Shown here one piece after another: positions 43,849 through 54,607 of a stretch of DNA of 64,000 nucleotides. Below the pieces are notes generated by a model. It worked only from the letters and a program-made list of their open reading frames with translations, was not told the DNA's origin and did no database searches. Numbering within the stretch: position 1 is the stretch's first letter; each line of letters begins with the position of its first letter. This stretch comes from Nigrospora sphaerica. Taxonomy: Eukaryota > Ascomycota > Sordariomycetes > Amphisphaeriales > Apiosporaceae. The DNA lies in contig JAGVVL010000022.1 in the NCBI GenBank assembly GCA_018287875.1, forward strand, positions 1,178,001 to 1,242,000. The letters run 5' to 3'. The position numbers and the translations under genes were made by a program.

Positions 43849-45024
43849 CTTAGAATGATCTGAATAAGTCGGAGAGGGCTGGATTCCTTAGGTTTTGAGG
43901 GATTCTCTGGTTCAATAGTGATTTACGACGCAATTCAAGTCGCAAAGATATCCATACAGATATAGGATTGAATTGACAGTTTAAGCAGTTCCGCTTAGTC
44001 AAAAGGGTAAGTGTGGGTTAGAAAAGCATATACCAATCCAACGTAATTCGTTAGTATCGCGTGGTATCCAGAGCATTACGTGGACCAGGTCCATCAAGTA
44101 GCTTCGGCTTACGCAAGTCTGTTCATCGAAAGTGTAAATGTAAATTGGAAAAACGTGATTCGATAGTCTAGCGTCATCCGCTGGTGTTACGTAATATCTA
44201 AAGCATTACGTAGACCAGGATTATTAGCACCCTATGCCTAGTAGAATGTCGTAAGCTAGATGACATCAGATACATCTATCTAAACCTTATTAATCCAGGC
44301 GGAACACCCACTATATGATCTACTTTTCTCTGTGGAGTAATAGTGGCGGAAACTTTTGTGTTTGAAGGTCCGGTGGCAGTTTGAAGAGTGGATAAACTGG
44401 GTGGCGCAGCGGTCGGTTAAGGCGCTCATGGGTTTTCCACCATACAACATCGTCATTATCCTCGTACGTAGACTGTAACAGGTGGAAATAGACACGGAAT
44501 AACGATGAGTAAGTAGTCACAAATTAGACATATACTCTACTTGCAACATGTTGGTTCATTGCCTATTGAGAATAACGGGGCAGACACGGCAACACTAAAG
44601 CGGCGTTCAAATCTAACTTAAAAGCAAGTTCCTAGGTTTTTCACCCGGCCGGACGTCAGCCCGGAACGGTTTTCCTAGGCTAAGATGCGCAGGGGGTCCT
44701 CATGGCCTAAATAGGTCGCTAGGTGTAAGAATAATAATAATAAAAGCAAGTTGATACACGCTGTGGAAGTTGCTACTCGGCCACAGTAAAGAAAGTTAGA
44801 AAAGAGTAGGCCACTCCTGCTCCTATCGCCGTCATAACTGTTACTAGAAAGCCTGCAATGACCGGGAGCCATAGATTTCTAAGCAAAGAAAGTTAGACCA
44901 TGGACGCTTAGAATCGGTACGAGGCATTGGCTGATAAGGCGTAGAGAAGTAATCAATTGGCCAATAAATATACCGATAAAAGCTTTTTTTACTATATCTT
45001 ATTTGAACATCAACTCTTATCTGG
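43849..45024. other. Intergenic with a LINE tail insertion
   Basis: Contains the precursor promoter (minus strand, above 43849) and the LINE tail at 44631-44741. An ORF of 66 codons near 44320 could not be supported. Confidence 0.4.
44631..44741 (+). mobile_element. 111-bp LINE 3' end insertion with 11-bp target-site duplication
   Basis: CCTAGGTTTTTCACCCGGCC to the AAT tail is nearly identical to the 3' end of the LINE at 2720-3149. AAAAGCAAGTT flanks both sides (44620-44630 and 44742-44752). Confidence 0.93.
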
Positions 45025-45720
45025 CTAGCAATACTCTCTATAGGAAACAGTAGGCGTCTTCGTGTTGATAAGGGTGTAATTTTCATGCTTCTGAACCATG
45101 GGTAAGAGCATTTTGACGCAGTGATGCAGATGACTGTAGTCGCGAAGTTTTGGCGTCGCTGCGGTGCCGTCTCGAAGAACCTGCCCAACACTCAAGAAGA
45201 GGAATAGGCAGTGCGTCAGGTGCTCGCCGTGGCGGCTGTAGAGCTGCATGTTGTTGTTCATTGCCTTCTCCCATTCGGGTGCCGTAGCCTCGGTCCCCCA
45301 CGGATCCGAAAAGAACTTCCACTCATCGGTCGCAAGATACTCGTCGTTGGCGTAGTGAGGGCACTGCGGAGGGTACCATGCCCACATGAGCTGGTCAAAC
45401 GTGCATCCAGCAGCACGCGCTTCTCCGGTCGAATTGCCGCACACGTATTTCTGTCGCGAGTCGAATGGGTGGTGCGGATGCAATGTAGCTTGGAAGACAA
45501 GAAAAGACGCGGCGGATATCACAGCGATGCCGCACACACAAACTAGTGCCACGTACAGTCGTCTTCGTGTATTGCCTAAGAGAAGTCGAAGATTCCGCGA
45601 GAATGGTTTGATCAACGCGGCATCCTCTTCAGCCTTGGATTCAATATCCACACTGTGAATGCTTTGTGAAAGATGTTGGTAGTCGTGGGACTTGGTCCCT
45701 AAGAGAGATGATTGTGACAT
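45025..45720 (-). CDS. UstYa-like membrane protein A
   Basis: Single exon, 231 residues from MSQSSLLGTKSHDYQHLSQS; an upstream in-frame extension looks non-coding. One membrane helix (LYVALVCVCGIAVISAASFL) anchors a lumenal domain. The domain has YVCGNSTGEARAAGCTFDQL, then WAWYPPQCPHY, and two HxxHC motifs, HLTHC and HLHHC, the paired metal-binding motif of the UstYa family. UstYa proteins catalyse oxidative cyclisation of RiPP cores. This member belongs to the branch with a CG..EAR..GC.FD block shared by proteins C and D here; that branch is less studied. Divergent from gene B across 435 bp, which suggests joint control. The closest UstYa homologue to the precursor (1.2 kb). Confidence 0.8.
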   Translation of the reverse strand: MSQSSLLGTKSHDYQHLSQSIHSVDIESKAEEDAALIKPFSRNLRLLLGNTRRRLYVALVCVCGIAVISAASFLVFQATLHPHHPFDSRQKYVCGNSTGEARAAGCTFDQLMWAWYPPQCPHYANDEYLATDEWKFFSDPWGTEATAPEWEKAMNNNMQLYSRHGEHLTHCLFLFLSVGQVLRDGTAATPKLRDYSHLHHCVKMLLPMVQKHENYTLINTKTPTVSYREYC

Positions 45721-46155
45721 TGCTTTGTGATGGAAGAGGTAATACAGGGCGGGGAAAACAAAGTGGTTGGTACTTCTCTTCGAAGTCCACAACAGAGCCG
45801 AGTCCAGCTCTTTCAAGGAGCATAGGGTGACGATATGGAAGGCATAAGGGAACTTACATAAACTAGACATGCAGTGTTTGACAGGGATTAATGTTAGCAT
45901 GAGTATCACCACAGACAGTTTACGTGAGAAATTTTCTTATCACGTAATTCAACGTAAGCACAAGATAAGTATAGCAGGACCCATTCACGACTTAGGTGGC
46001 GTCTCCACTACATCCCACCACAACACACGTTTCGTTTTCTTCCTCGTAGATCCAGACTTTTTGACTCACCAAAGAAGGAAAAAGCCGTCTCCCTGTCGGC
46101 TCTCGGCTTCAGCTTCAGCTCGATCCTTACTACAACTCACTACTCATCGCCGAAT
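45721..46155. promoter_or_regulatory. Divergent promoter region, UstYa-like A / UstYa B
   Basis: 435 bp between divergent starts of two probable tailoring genes. CT-rich tracts precede the gene B start. No operator identified. Confidence 0.45.
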
Positions 46156-47223
46156 ATGCTCTTGTCGTACAGGGACAGTCCCAAGCCCGACTCGGGCAGC
46201 ACCGAGAGTCTTCTTGCTTCATCTGAAGAAGCTTCCGAATATGTGAGAAAAACTCCCGGGTCATTCCGCCTGGCGGTTCTGATCCCCTGGCTACTTTGCC
46301 TCGTCCTTTTTGCTTTGCTGGGGCTCTCTTCTGTGTTTCGGCCCCAGGGATACGGCTACGGTGACTTCTGGGGTCCTTACGAGTTCAGTAAGTTGACCCT
46401 GTAGACCATGTATGAAAATGAATTCTCACTAGCTGCAGAACCCGCTACAAGAGAGTTACCTTGGGCGTATCACGATGTCCAGTTCGACGCTGCTCTTCAC
46501 TACAATTCGAGCCATCTACTATACCGACCAATCACAGATCCTCCATTTGTCGGAGACCCCTCCCCTGAGATCGATGCAGCTTGGAAAGGCCTGATGGGAT
46601 GTAAGTTTCGGAACTGTGCGATTGACATCTTCGTTGCTGAAACAGAATATAGCCGTCGATATATTTGTGACACCCGACGAACAGAAGGAATACGGCCAGA
46701 GCTTGTGGCTTGACCCAGACACTGGTCTTTACGTTGGGCTGTATGTATTCTCGGCGTACTACACTTAGTTTGAGCTAAAAATCGTGTAGTCTATCCGTCA
46801 TGCATGACCTTCACTGTATTGTGAGTTGTCTTCGCTTTTATTATTCTTCCATCTCCGCTGACAGCTATAGAACATGCTTCGCATGAACTTGAACCCGGAA
46901 TACTATCCCAAGATGAAGCATTACACAAACAAGATCCACATCGGTGAGCATGGTTCCCTAGGCTCGTATGGAAAAAGCTAACAGGGTTGATGAAAGAACA
47001 CTGCATTGACGCCCTCAGGCTAAGCATCATGTGCAAAGGCGACATGACACTGATACCGACTAAAGACTCTGATAGTCGACCTTTCGAGGCCGTCTTCGAG
47101 TCCGTCCACGCCTGCCGAGACTTCTCGGCTATTAGGGACTGGTCTCTTGATCGGGACTCTGCCACACCAGAGAAGTACCACGAAAACGCGGATGCTTTAA
47201 AGAAGAAGAAGGGGATAATGTAA
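46156..47223 (+). CDS. UstYa family oxidase B (canonical)
   Basis: Six exons (46156-46387, 46439-46600, 46653-46740, 46790-46820, 46871-46943, 46997-47223) give one frame from MLLSYRDSPKPDSGSTESLL. A single membrane helix (LAVLIPWLLCLVLFALLG) is followed by the UstYa domain: YRPITDPPFVGDPSPEIDAA, PDEQKEYGQSLWLDPDTGL, VMHDLHCINMLR (first HxxHC) and KIHIEHCIDALRLSIMCKGD (second HxxHC), ending HACRDFSAIRDW. This is the canonical DUF3328 layout. The second motif is complete only if the last intron ends at GATGAAAG; the more usual CAG 10 bases earlier would leave MKEHC. UstYa enzymes form Tyr-based ether or C-C macrocycles in RiPP cores. Likely the main cyclase for the nearby precursor; inference. 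Confidence 0.85.
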
Positions 47224-47995
47224 TTAAACTTTTTCAATCTTCATTCCTCCTTTTTTTAAACGTACGAAGAACAGCTTTAGGCCGCATACCAAAGACAAAT
47301 CGCTGGTCCTTTGACTTGATATTGTAAAATTGTTGCAGCTGCGCTACGTGCGTGGCCCTCGAAACTGGTAAATGTGGCGGCTTTAAAAATCTTGTTATGA
47401 ATCGTCAGGATACGACTGGAGAATTCTAATTAAACCCGCGTATAGGTCACATTTTGTGTATTTACGACTCGCACAGAGTAAAATTGAGCTACAACGCACC
47501 CCGTAATTCCGCAAGGTGGATATTTGCAGCAGTAAATATGACGACGTAAAAAGCCCTATTGGAGTGGCGGCGGCGTGTTCAAACATGTGACTATCATGGC
47601 ATGTGCAAAACTACTAAAGATGAGACATTTACTAACTAGAGCCGCCTCCGGCTTCGGAGCGATTAATTAAAGACGGATCTTCGGATCTAATGATGATCTC
47701 TTACACCGTGTCTTATGCCAGGATGGCGGATGCCAGGTAGGTGGCTCAAGGAATCTTACCTAATGGTGTTATACCTGCTGACATGAGCAAGCGCGACCGC
47801 GAAGCTATGCAGGTCACGTAATTCGTCTCACGTAAGAGGTACACGGTTGAGATCTGCTGACGAACTAAAATTAATTCGGCAGTTTATCCCTTCGCAAGGG
47901 AAGCGAGCTCATTGAAAGCCTCCGAACAATTACTCGTAGCTGGCCGCATGTCTACGGCACCTTGAGACTGATTCACGTTCGGGCCTGAAGACACA
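47224..47995. other. Intergenic, no feature recognised
   Basis: Spacer between two co-directional UstYa-family genes. Presumably promoter of gene C. No repeats identified. Confidence 0.4.
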
Positions 47996-48754
47996 ATGCC
48001 CCCAGACGAAGAGAACCAACCGTTTCTTGACAAAGCGTACAGCAACGAGTTGCACGCAACGCCATCTCGCCTACGTGAACTCTCAGTGCTCTCCAAGCTT
48101 TGGAAACGGCGGCCTGTCATTGTGTGGACCCCCCTATCGACCGGACTTGCCGTTTTTACTCTCACCTCGCTTTTCTGGGGTGTAATATTCTTCCAGTTTT
48201 TCGCCCGTTCCCATTCCATACCCAAATTGACCAAGATACCCAACCTCGTCGACCACAGCCATGGAAAACCCTCCCCGGCTGACGCCAACTTCACACTACA
48301 CGCGAGCTGCGGCAAGACAATTGAAGAATCTCGACGCATGGGTTGCAAGTACGACATCCTGAGCAACCACTGGGTTCCGGCCGCCTGCATGGATGACGTC
48401 GCCGTCGCCGTCTACCAAAAAGATGACGGGCCCTCGTGGATCGGGTACCTTGACCAAACCCGCACGCAGCCGATAGGCAGCCCCGAGGCTATGGGTGACG
48501 TTGCCGTGTACCACACCAACATGCGAGACCACATTGTGCATTGTTCTGCGCTGTGGAAGAAGCAGTTCCGCGCTTTCTACGAAGACAGGACCTACTACGA
48601 CTCGATGTTACTCGATCCCATGCATACTTACCACTGCGCCGATTTCTTGGTCGAGATGACGGATAAGGGAGGTGTGGATTTCCGTGCGATCACCATTGAA
48701 GTGGAGGTCGGGCATGCAAAGTGCTGGACAAGGGGGAGAACATGCAAGCAATAG
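47996..48754 (+). CDS. UstYa-like membrane protein C
   Basis: Single exon, 252 residues. The cytosolic N-terminus reads MPPDEENQPFLDKAYSNELH, then comes a membrane helix (STGLAVFTLTSLFWGVIFFQ) and a lumenal domain with ASCGKTIEESRRMGCKYDIL, NHWVPAACMDD and two HxxHC motifs, HIVHC (in DHIVHCSALWKKQFRAFY) and HTYHC. It shares the CG..E.R..GC.[FY]D block and spacing with proteins A and D. The Cys residues probably form disulfides in the lumen. Co-directional with UstYa B. Role: probably a tailoring enzyme or partner in the RiPP pathway; its specific reaction is unknown. Confidence 0.78.
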   Translation: MPPDEENQPFLDKAYSNELHATPSRLRELSVLSKLWKRRPVIVWTPLSTGLAVFTLTSLFWGVIFFQFFARSHSIPKLTKIPNLVDHSHGKPSPADANFTLHASCGKTIEESRRMGCKYDILSNHWVPAACMDDVAVAVYQKDDGPSWIGYLDQTRTQPIGSPEAMGDVAVYHTNMRDHIVHCSALWKKQFRAFYEDRTYYDSMLLDPMHTYHCADFLVEMTDKGGVDFRAITIEVEVGHAKCWTRGRTCKQ

Positions 48755-48938
48755 TTGAAAGATATTGATGGCCCAATGTATATTTTGGTAGATCTTCCAC
48801 GGAAACGTTGGCGGGTTGTCCCTCTGCACTCTTTCACTCTGGCATGGTCAGTCAACAGCGGCCACAGCTTCCGTAGGTGAGCAGTTTTCGACCATCACAA
48901 ACAATATGGAAAAATTAGGGAGTTTATTTTCTCACCAG

Positions 48939-49821
48939 CTACGCATTGACATTAGCCCCGTGGGCCAAGAGGAGTGAAACAAGGGACTCCGAGCCCCCTT
49001 CGACGGCAGCGTGGAGGGCCACCTTCCCTGTGGCATCCTTCGCATTGACCTGCACCTCCGTCTCCTCAAGAAGGAGCCGCGTCGTGGTCTCGTGTCCGGC
49101 CTTGACGGCCAGGAACAGGGCGGTACGGCCCAGTGCGTCGACGCCGTTGGGGTCCGCGGCCTCGTCCAGAAGCAACTTGACGACAGCGTCCTTTCCGGCC
49201 GCGGAGGCTAGGTGCAGCGGCGTGCAACCGCTGCTGTCTTGCTTCTCGACGTCGGCACCGCTGAGAAGCAGCAGCCGCGTCATGGACTCGTTTCCGTCCC
49301 CAGCAGCCAAGTGGAGGGCGGCCCGTCCGGTGGGCGCGTCGGTGGCTCCCATTGTCCCTGTCCCTGTCCCTGTCGGGGTCGGTGTCGGTGGAGAGGGGAA
49401 ATGAAAAGGAGACGTGTCCGATCCGCTACCCCAGGCTGTCTCGAACTCCATGCACCATGGGCTTCTGCTGCTTTCAAAATTGCTTGGCTCGGCGATGCCC
49501 GGCGTTTTGCTTATGCTGGTGAGACAATCCACGAATGTTTCAAAGGGAGGCGACGATAAGAACGGCTCCGTGTCACATGACTGCCTAGACACGGCGGATT
49601 CTAGGGCCATGAGCCGTTGTTTCTGGTTTTTTCCTAGAAGTAGCAGTGAGCGCTGGACTTTTATCACCCTCAACACTTAGTCCTCTCTTACGATATGTTC
49701 GCTGTGCGATACGATTTTGCATCCTTTTACGTTCTTTCTTGTCGTCATTGCCCTTGACTGGCGTTGCCCGCATAGCGTGTGACATGACAATGGAGCTGCT
49801 AGGAAACATCGCAGAAGTCAT
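48939..49821 (-). CDS. bZIP-ankyrin (bANK, TOXE-type) transcription factor
   Basis: Two exons (49692-49821 and 48939-49633) joined by GTAAGA...TTCTAG. The join gives KKERKRMQNRIAQRTYR then KNQKQRLMALESAV, a fungal bZIP basic region without a long leucine zipper. After a Ser/Pro/Gly-Thr-rich linker come about four ankyrin repeats: GRAALHLAAGDGNESMTRLL, GCTPLHLASAAGKDAVVKLL, GRTALFLAVKAGHETTTRLL and GKVALHAAVEGGSESLVSLL, ending AHGANVNA. This basic-region-plus-ankyrin design is that of TOXE, the regulator of HC-toxin genes, and its apicidin-cluster relative. It therefore supports a secondary-metabolite locus; that it controls this RiPP set is inference from position between UstYa genes C and D. 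Confidence 0.87.
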
Positions 49822-51399
49822 ATTCGCGATTTAACCCAAAGCAAATCCCTTGTACTCCTGAGATGGTCACGAAAACCAGTGACACGCTTTCAGCACGTAC
49901 ATTTCCTCATTTATAACTAAAGATTGTAAGTATTTATCGTGGTAGATATATTAATGTGTTTATGCCGTTCATCCTATAATTACTGTGATAGGATCTGTGC
50001 CACATCACTGCGTTATCTAAGTCCTGCAGATCACTGGGACCCTTACCCCTCCCTTCAGATACTTCTGATCAAGATATTCCCAATGGTTGATAAGGTACAA
50101 AAAACCCTGGACCATGTACTTGTGGCAGGTGACCTTAATTAAAACCAAGCACGGCTCCGCGGCCGGAGCCATTTGCATGAGACAGCTTCGCCAAGGAACC
50201 ACACTGACATCAGCATGTTTGCATGGTCAGCACTAGAGCGCGGCACCAGCAAGTCCATGGGGTTCGGTCAATTTCTATGGTCCACCTCCTATTTATCCGC
50301 GGGGGCCGAAATCCTTTATGCATTGTTACCCCCACCTGATGCTGACATGGTACCAATGCATCGCCGCCCTTCCATCCTTGCTCTGACACTCATCCCCCTA
50401 TACACAGTCAGAACACTGCCGGTGAATGAAGGCTTGATGGAAACCACCTGAAACTTTGAACTAGGAACGATTGGCCACTTCCTGTCATTAAGAATGATCC
50501 TCACCAGTTGCGAATGAAACTGTTGGTGCTAATTGTTCGAAACCAAGTTTACATTTAAACGACAGTACGTATTGCTCTACCAAGGAGCCGTGCCGGTGAC
50601 CAAATTACTTTCCGGGCATATAGGTCAGGGAACGCTCGTATTTTGGCCTGATGAAATGATAGGAAGCTCACTGATGTGAGGCTTATCCAGCTTAAAGGTC
50701 TATTTAGTGTGGCGGAACATGCTGTCAGTCGCGTGCCCAATTCAACCTGCTTAATTGGCCTCTTTCGCGCTATACCCTTAATTGTTAGGACAGTGGTCGG
50801 GGACTGGTACCGAGGGAGTCGAAAGATTCCGCCACCCAAGCTAGGGGGATGCCGCCCCGGGGCCTAGATCCCGAAGTTCTTCTAGCTGAATAAGGAAGTT
50901 CCAAACTTCTAGCCACGGCCCTGAGCTAGAAGACCTGCGTTCGCAAACACACGCATGCTACCCCGCGTGAAGATGGCTCGAGCACCATAACTGTGATGGC
51001 AGGTGGTCGGATAGACAACCAGTGTGGGCCGGCAGACCTGACGATCCGTGCCACGGCCGTGCGTTAGGGCTTATCTCGCATACGCCGGCGCGAACCTAGA
51101 CCTTTTTCTTTTCACCTTAGGCCGTTTTCGGTGCAACCTTTCGAGATCGACTTATTCTCCATTTATCGGTCTGCTGCATAAACGCTGGATTTCTCACAGA
51201 GCCATTCGGTGCCCAGTTGTAAGCTCGGACCACCATCAAGCAGCCAACTGTCACGGGATGACCTGACACTCTGACCACCATGCTAAAAGACTAGGTAGAC
51301 TGGATCGGTAGATCCAGTCATCAGTGTGGCTAAATAGCTTGGAACAGGCCTGCCCCACAGTTTCGGCAGCCTGTTATAGCAACTCATTAAACAGCCACC
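49822..51399. other. Gap without a supported gene
   Basis: Only short frames occur (for example 50173-50451 plus). A sequence starting TGTCACGGGATGACC at 51249 resembles the start of the LTR family seen at 52257 and 60140 but has no matching end. No tRNA found. Confidence 0.35.
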
Positions 51400-52256
51400 A
51401 GTCTTGGAGATAAGATGAAGCTATTCACGGACCTTCAGACGCTATATATTAATAACATCCTATTATATAAAGCTGTAACCTAGTTCTTATTAATAGCTAT
51501 TGTTTTCTCTTTTATTTAATACTAATACTATAAATATTAGGTAGCTAGCTACCGCTCTTTACTTAGTGATTTTTAAGTAATTTATCCACGCCGTTGGTAA
51601 GTAAATTAAATTCTTTAAACATTATTCATAGGCTCGTTTTTATGATAAACTTATTAAACGCACTACATAATAACACTATTACCACTTTAATAGAGAGTAG
51701 GAGTATTAGTTAGTTAATTAAGTGGTTGTCTATTATAAAGTCGTCTTAGTTAAGCTCTTTCTAATAGCCATTTTCGTCTCTTCGCTTAAACTACTTTTAA
51801 TAACTTTAACGTTGACTATTAACTTGGTAAACGTTAGCATTGACGGCTTCTAAGCGCTAGCCGTAGGCTAAGGCCGTTATATTTACCGGAGTCGAATATC
51901 TCTGCGTTAACAGCGTATAGAAAGAGAATATTAAGGAGTTCTACGCTAAGTTTAAGCACTAATAGCCAGCTGGCGTTTCTTTAAAGTATATATAAAACTT
52001 CGATAAGGTTAGGGCTTAAATTAACTTTAAAGACAACACCTTAACTATTGGTTTAGCTATTTTATAATAGGAACTTACAATGAAAAGTAGTAAAGAGAAG
52101 TAGCTAACGTCTTTAAAGGCTATCTTTACTACTAGCTAAGCGCTATTATTTTAATTGTTTTTAAAGACTAGTTTGTTTAGTAGTAATAGTGTATAGCGTA
52201 ATTAAACGAACAGAATTTTTATACCCAGTCCTTTGCAGCCTTTAAAAACGGCTAAA

Positions 52257-52418
52257 TGTCACGGGGCAAGGCCCATGACAGCGGTTACAACCTGACCTGA
52301 CCTAAACCCTTATATATGATAGCAGTGCAGAGCCCTTTTGGTTCTGCATTCTAGTCTTTTGCGCTCGCTAGCGCAGCGGTAGTCCGCTTGAATGCGCCCG
52401 GAGGGCCCCACTATGACA
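52257..52418. mobile_element. Small solo LTR (162 bp) with CTAAA target-site duplication
   Basis: Begins TGTCACGGGGCAAGGCCC, ends GGGCCCCACTATGACA, flanked by CTAAA at 52252-52256 and 52419-52423. Contains CCCTTATATATGATAG, TATA-like. The ends resemble the gypsy LTR at 60140-60428. Confidence 0.9.
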
Positions 52419-52671
52419 CTAAATAACGAATTTAATTAATTTATAGTTGCTTAAAAAAGTGTTTTTATCTTTAATAATATTAGAAAACTCTTAATAGTAG
52501 CGTTATCTTATTCTTAATAGCTTTATTAGCTATATATAAGAGTACTTTATATTATCTTATTTTAAAGCTTAAGTTTTGCTTAACTTATTACCTACGTAAA
52601 ACTCTTAAGTTCTTTAGCCTATAAACTTCATCTCTTTCTTAGTATTAAAGCGCGTTTATCAGAAGTCCATC

Positions 52672-53242
52672 TGTTGGAAGTGGTGGTTTGATCGAAAAGA
52701 GGAAGCAACCCCTTTATAAGGGCTCTTTCGATCTCGGAGGTCGTTTCTATAAAGAAACACGGAAGGATAAGGAACTTCTCTTCAAGAGGAACGAGAGTGT
52801 ATTTCGTGTGCTTGCTTGCTTGCTTCAGGACAGACTAGTTACACGAAGAGGAGAGATTCAGCCTTTACTTATACCCGTTAAACCCTTATCCTCTTAGTAA
52901 TATAAGGAAGAGGACGCGTAAGTGATTGCGTAAGTGATTACGTGGCTTAGAAGCATATGGAACCTTATAGAGGTTTGTGGAGCCTCATGGGGGCTCGTGG
53001 GAGCTTCAGGGAGCCACGTAGAAACTCGTGGAAACTCGTGGAACCTTGCAGAAGCTTCCGCGTGGCGAACGCCACGCTTGTGGGTAAAGCGGGCCATGCT
53101 TGCGGGTAAGCTGGCCCGTGCTCTAGGGTAGGCTGGCCCGAGCTTTAGGATAGGCTCGGTTAAAGGACTAGCTTCTCGTTAAGTGCATAGCTTAGTCCGT
53201 AGTGATAGAGAACGGTATAGGATAAGTCCTATACCTGCAACA
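52672..53242 (+). mobile_element. Solo LTR (571 bp) with CCATC target-site duplication
   Basis: Begins TGTTGGAAGTGGTGGTTTGA, ends CCTATACCTGCAACA, flanked by CCATC at 52667-52671 and 53243-53247. TATA-like CCCTTTATAAGGGC near 52710. The first 36 bp recur at 60104. Confidence 0.92.
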
Positions 53243-54607
53243 CCATCCGTTAATTTTACGTCTTAACTTAAGCCTAACGTTAAAGGTATTACAGTTGTTA
53301 AAGGCATAGAATAAGGCTTATAAAAAGATCTTAACTTTATAATATATAGCTATTACTTAGTGTATAGTTAGAACCTTTTCAAATGACTTTAGTAAGCCTT
53401 TAAATAGCCAAGTAATAAGGTAAAGGGATTAAGATAAATAAAAGGCTGCTCTTTAATAAATTTCGTTATTAAAAAAAGCCCTTTATCATCATAAATGTTA
53501 GTAATTAAGTAGTAAAATTAAAACAATCTTGTCAAGTTTAGGGTATTTATTATAAGCTATATAAAATTAACTTCTTTTACTTAATAGTAAAATTATAATA
53601 CTTTTTCTGAAGACTACAAAGGCCTTTAATCAAGCAACAATTAAGATCGCTACCTTAAGGCAAGAAAAAAATAATTAACTATAGCGCTTGAGTAAAAAAA
53701 GCTAACAAAACATTGTAAAGTTAAGTCTAGCTTTCAAGAACATTTTATAGCGATATCAAATGTGTGTAAGGTTAAAGAGGGGATAGCGGTCTCGTTAGAT
53801 AAAAAAGTATGGTCACTATGTAATATAAACAGGTTCTTATAGAGAACCGGAATGAAAAAGACGCTTTAAAGGTAGAAGAGGTAATTAAGACTTTATAAAA
53901 CCCATCGGCTTATATGTAGCTGCTTTAATTATTAAGATATTTTAATTAATCTACTTTATGGTCATTGTATAAGGCCATCTACAGCAGTGGCTGTTTAATG
54001 GGGTGGCTGCTTGCTAGGAGCCCGAACTTATTGTTTCTCAAGTGTATTTCATAATCTGCAGGATTATAGAGAGCCTCCCACTGATCCAACCGGAATCTAA
54101 GGTTTAGCGTTTCGCTATAGAAGCTGCTTATCTATCTCTTTACTGCCGTTTCCAACGTGGATTGGTTGTTGAGAGACCTGCCTCCACGCCGCGTCTCGCG
54201 CTATTTAAGGGGTGACATACCTCTTAACTTAAGCCGAGTGTATAAAGATCAAGGAATGAGGCTATCGTGAACCTTATCGGCACTAGAAGGGCCTCCGTAG
54301 CGGACTGCGAACAGTCAAAGCCTTTTTATGCTAAACTTTATAACTTTCCTAATATCCATGTCCTCTTCGATAGAGAACAATAAAAGTCAAACAGTGGCTT
54401 AAAAAGTTAAACCACTGTATTAACTTATATCTAAAGGTTAGCGCTTGCTCTTTTAATACTAACGGCAGCTGAAATATCTAAGAAATGAACTTAAGAAGCT
54501 AGATGCAATTGCATAACTCGCACCGTTCACCTGGGTGTCTTCTAAGCTTAATTACGTCTTAAATCGCTTTGATTGCCCTCCATAGACTTTTCCCTATCAC
54601 TCCCTTC

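Larger units (their letters stand above)
51400..54607. other. AT-rich, RIP-like block with solo LTRs
   Basis: Mostly AT-rich with dense TTAA, TATA and TAA strings and no coding frames, especially 51420-52250, 52420-52660 and 53250-54500, as expected for RIP-mutated repeats. Two solo LTRs with exact target duplications (52257-52418, 52672-53242) sit inside it at higher GC. It separates the RiPP core genes from UstYa-like D and E. Confidence 0.7.

Noticed and set aside
44280..44530. ORFs of 66-71 codons between the precursor and UstYa-like A
   Set aside because: No signal peptide, dibasic repeats or splice junctions; overlapping frames suggest chance.
52360..52410. tRNA-like string GCTAGCGCAGCGGTAG
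   Set aside because: It resembles a box A, but no matching box B, anticodon arm or acceptor stem could be found; it lies inside the solo LTR.
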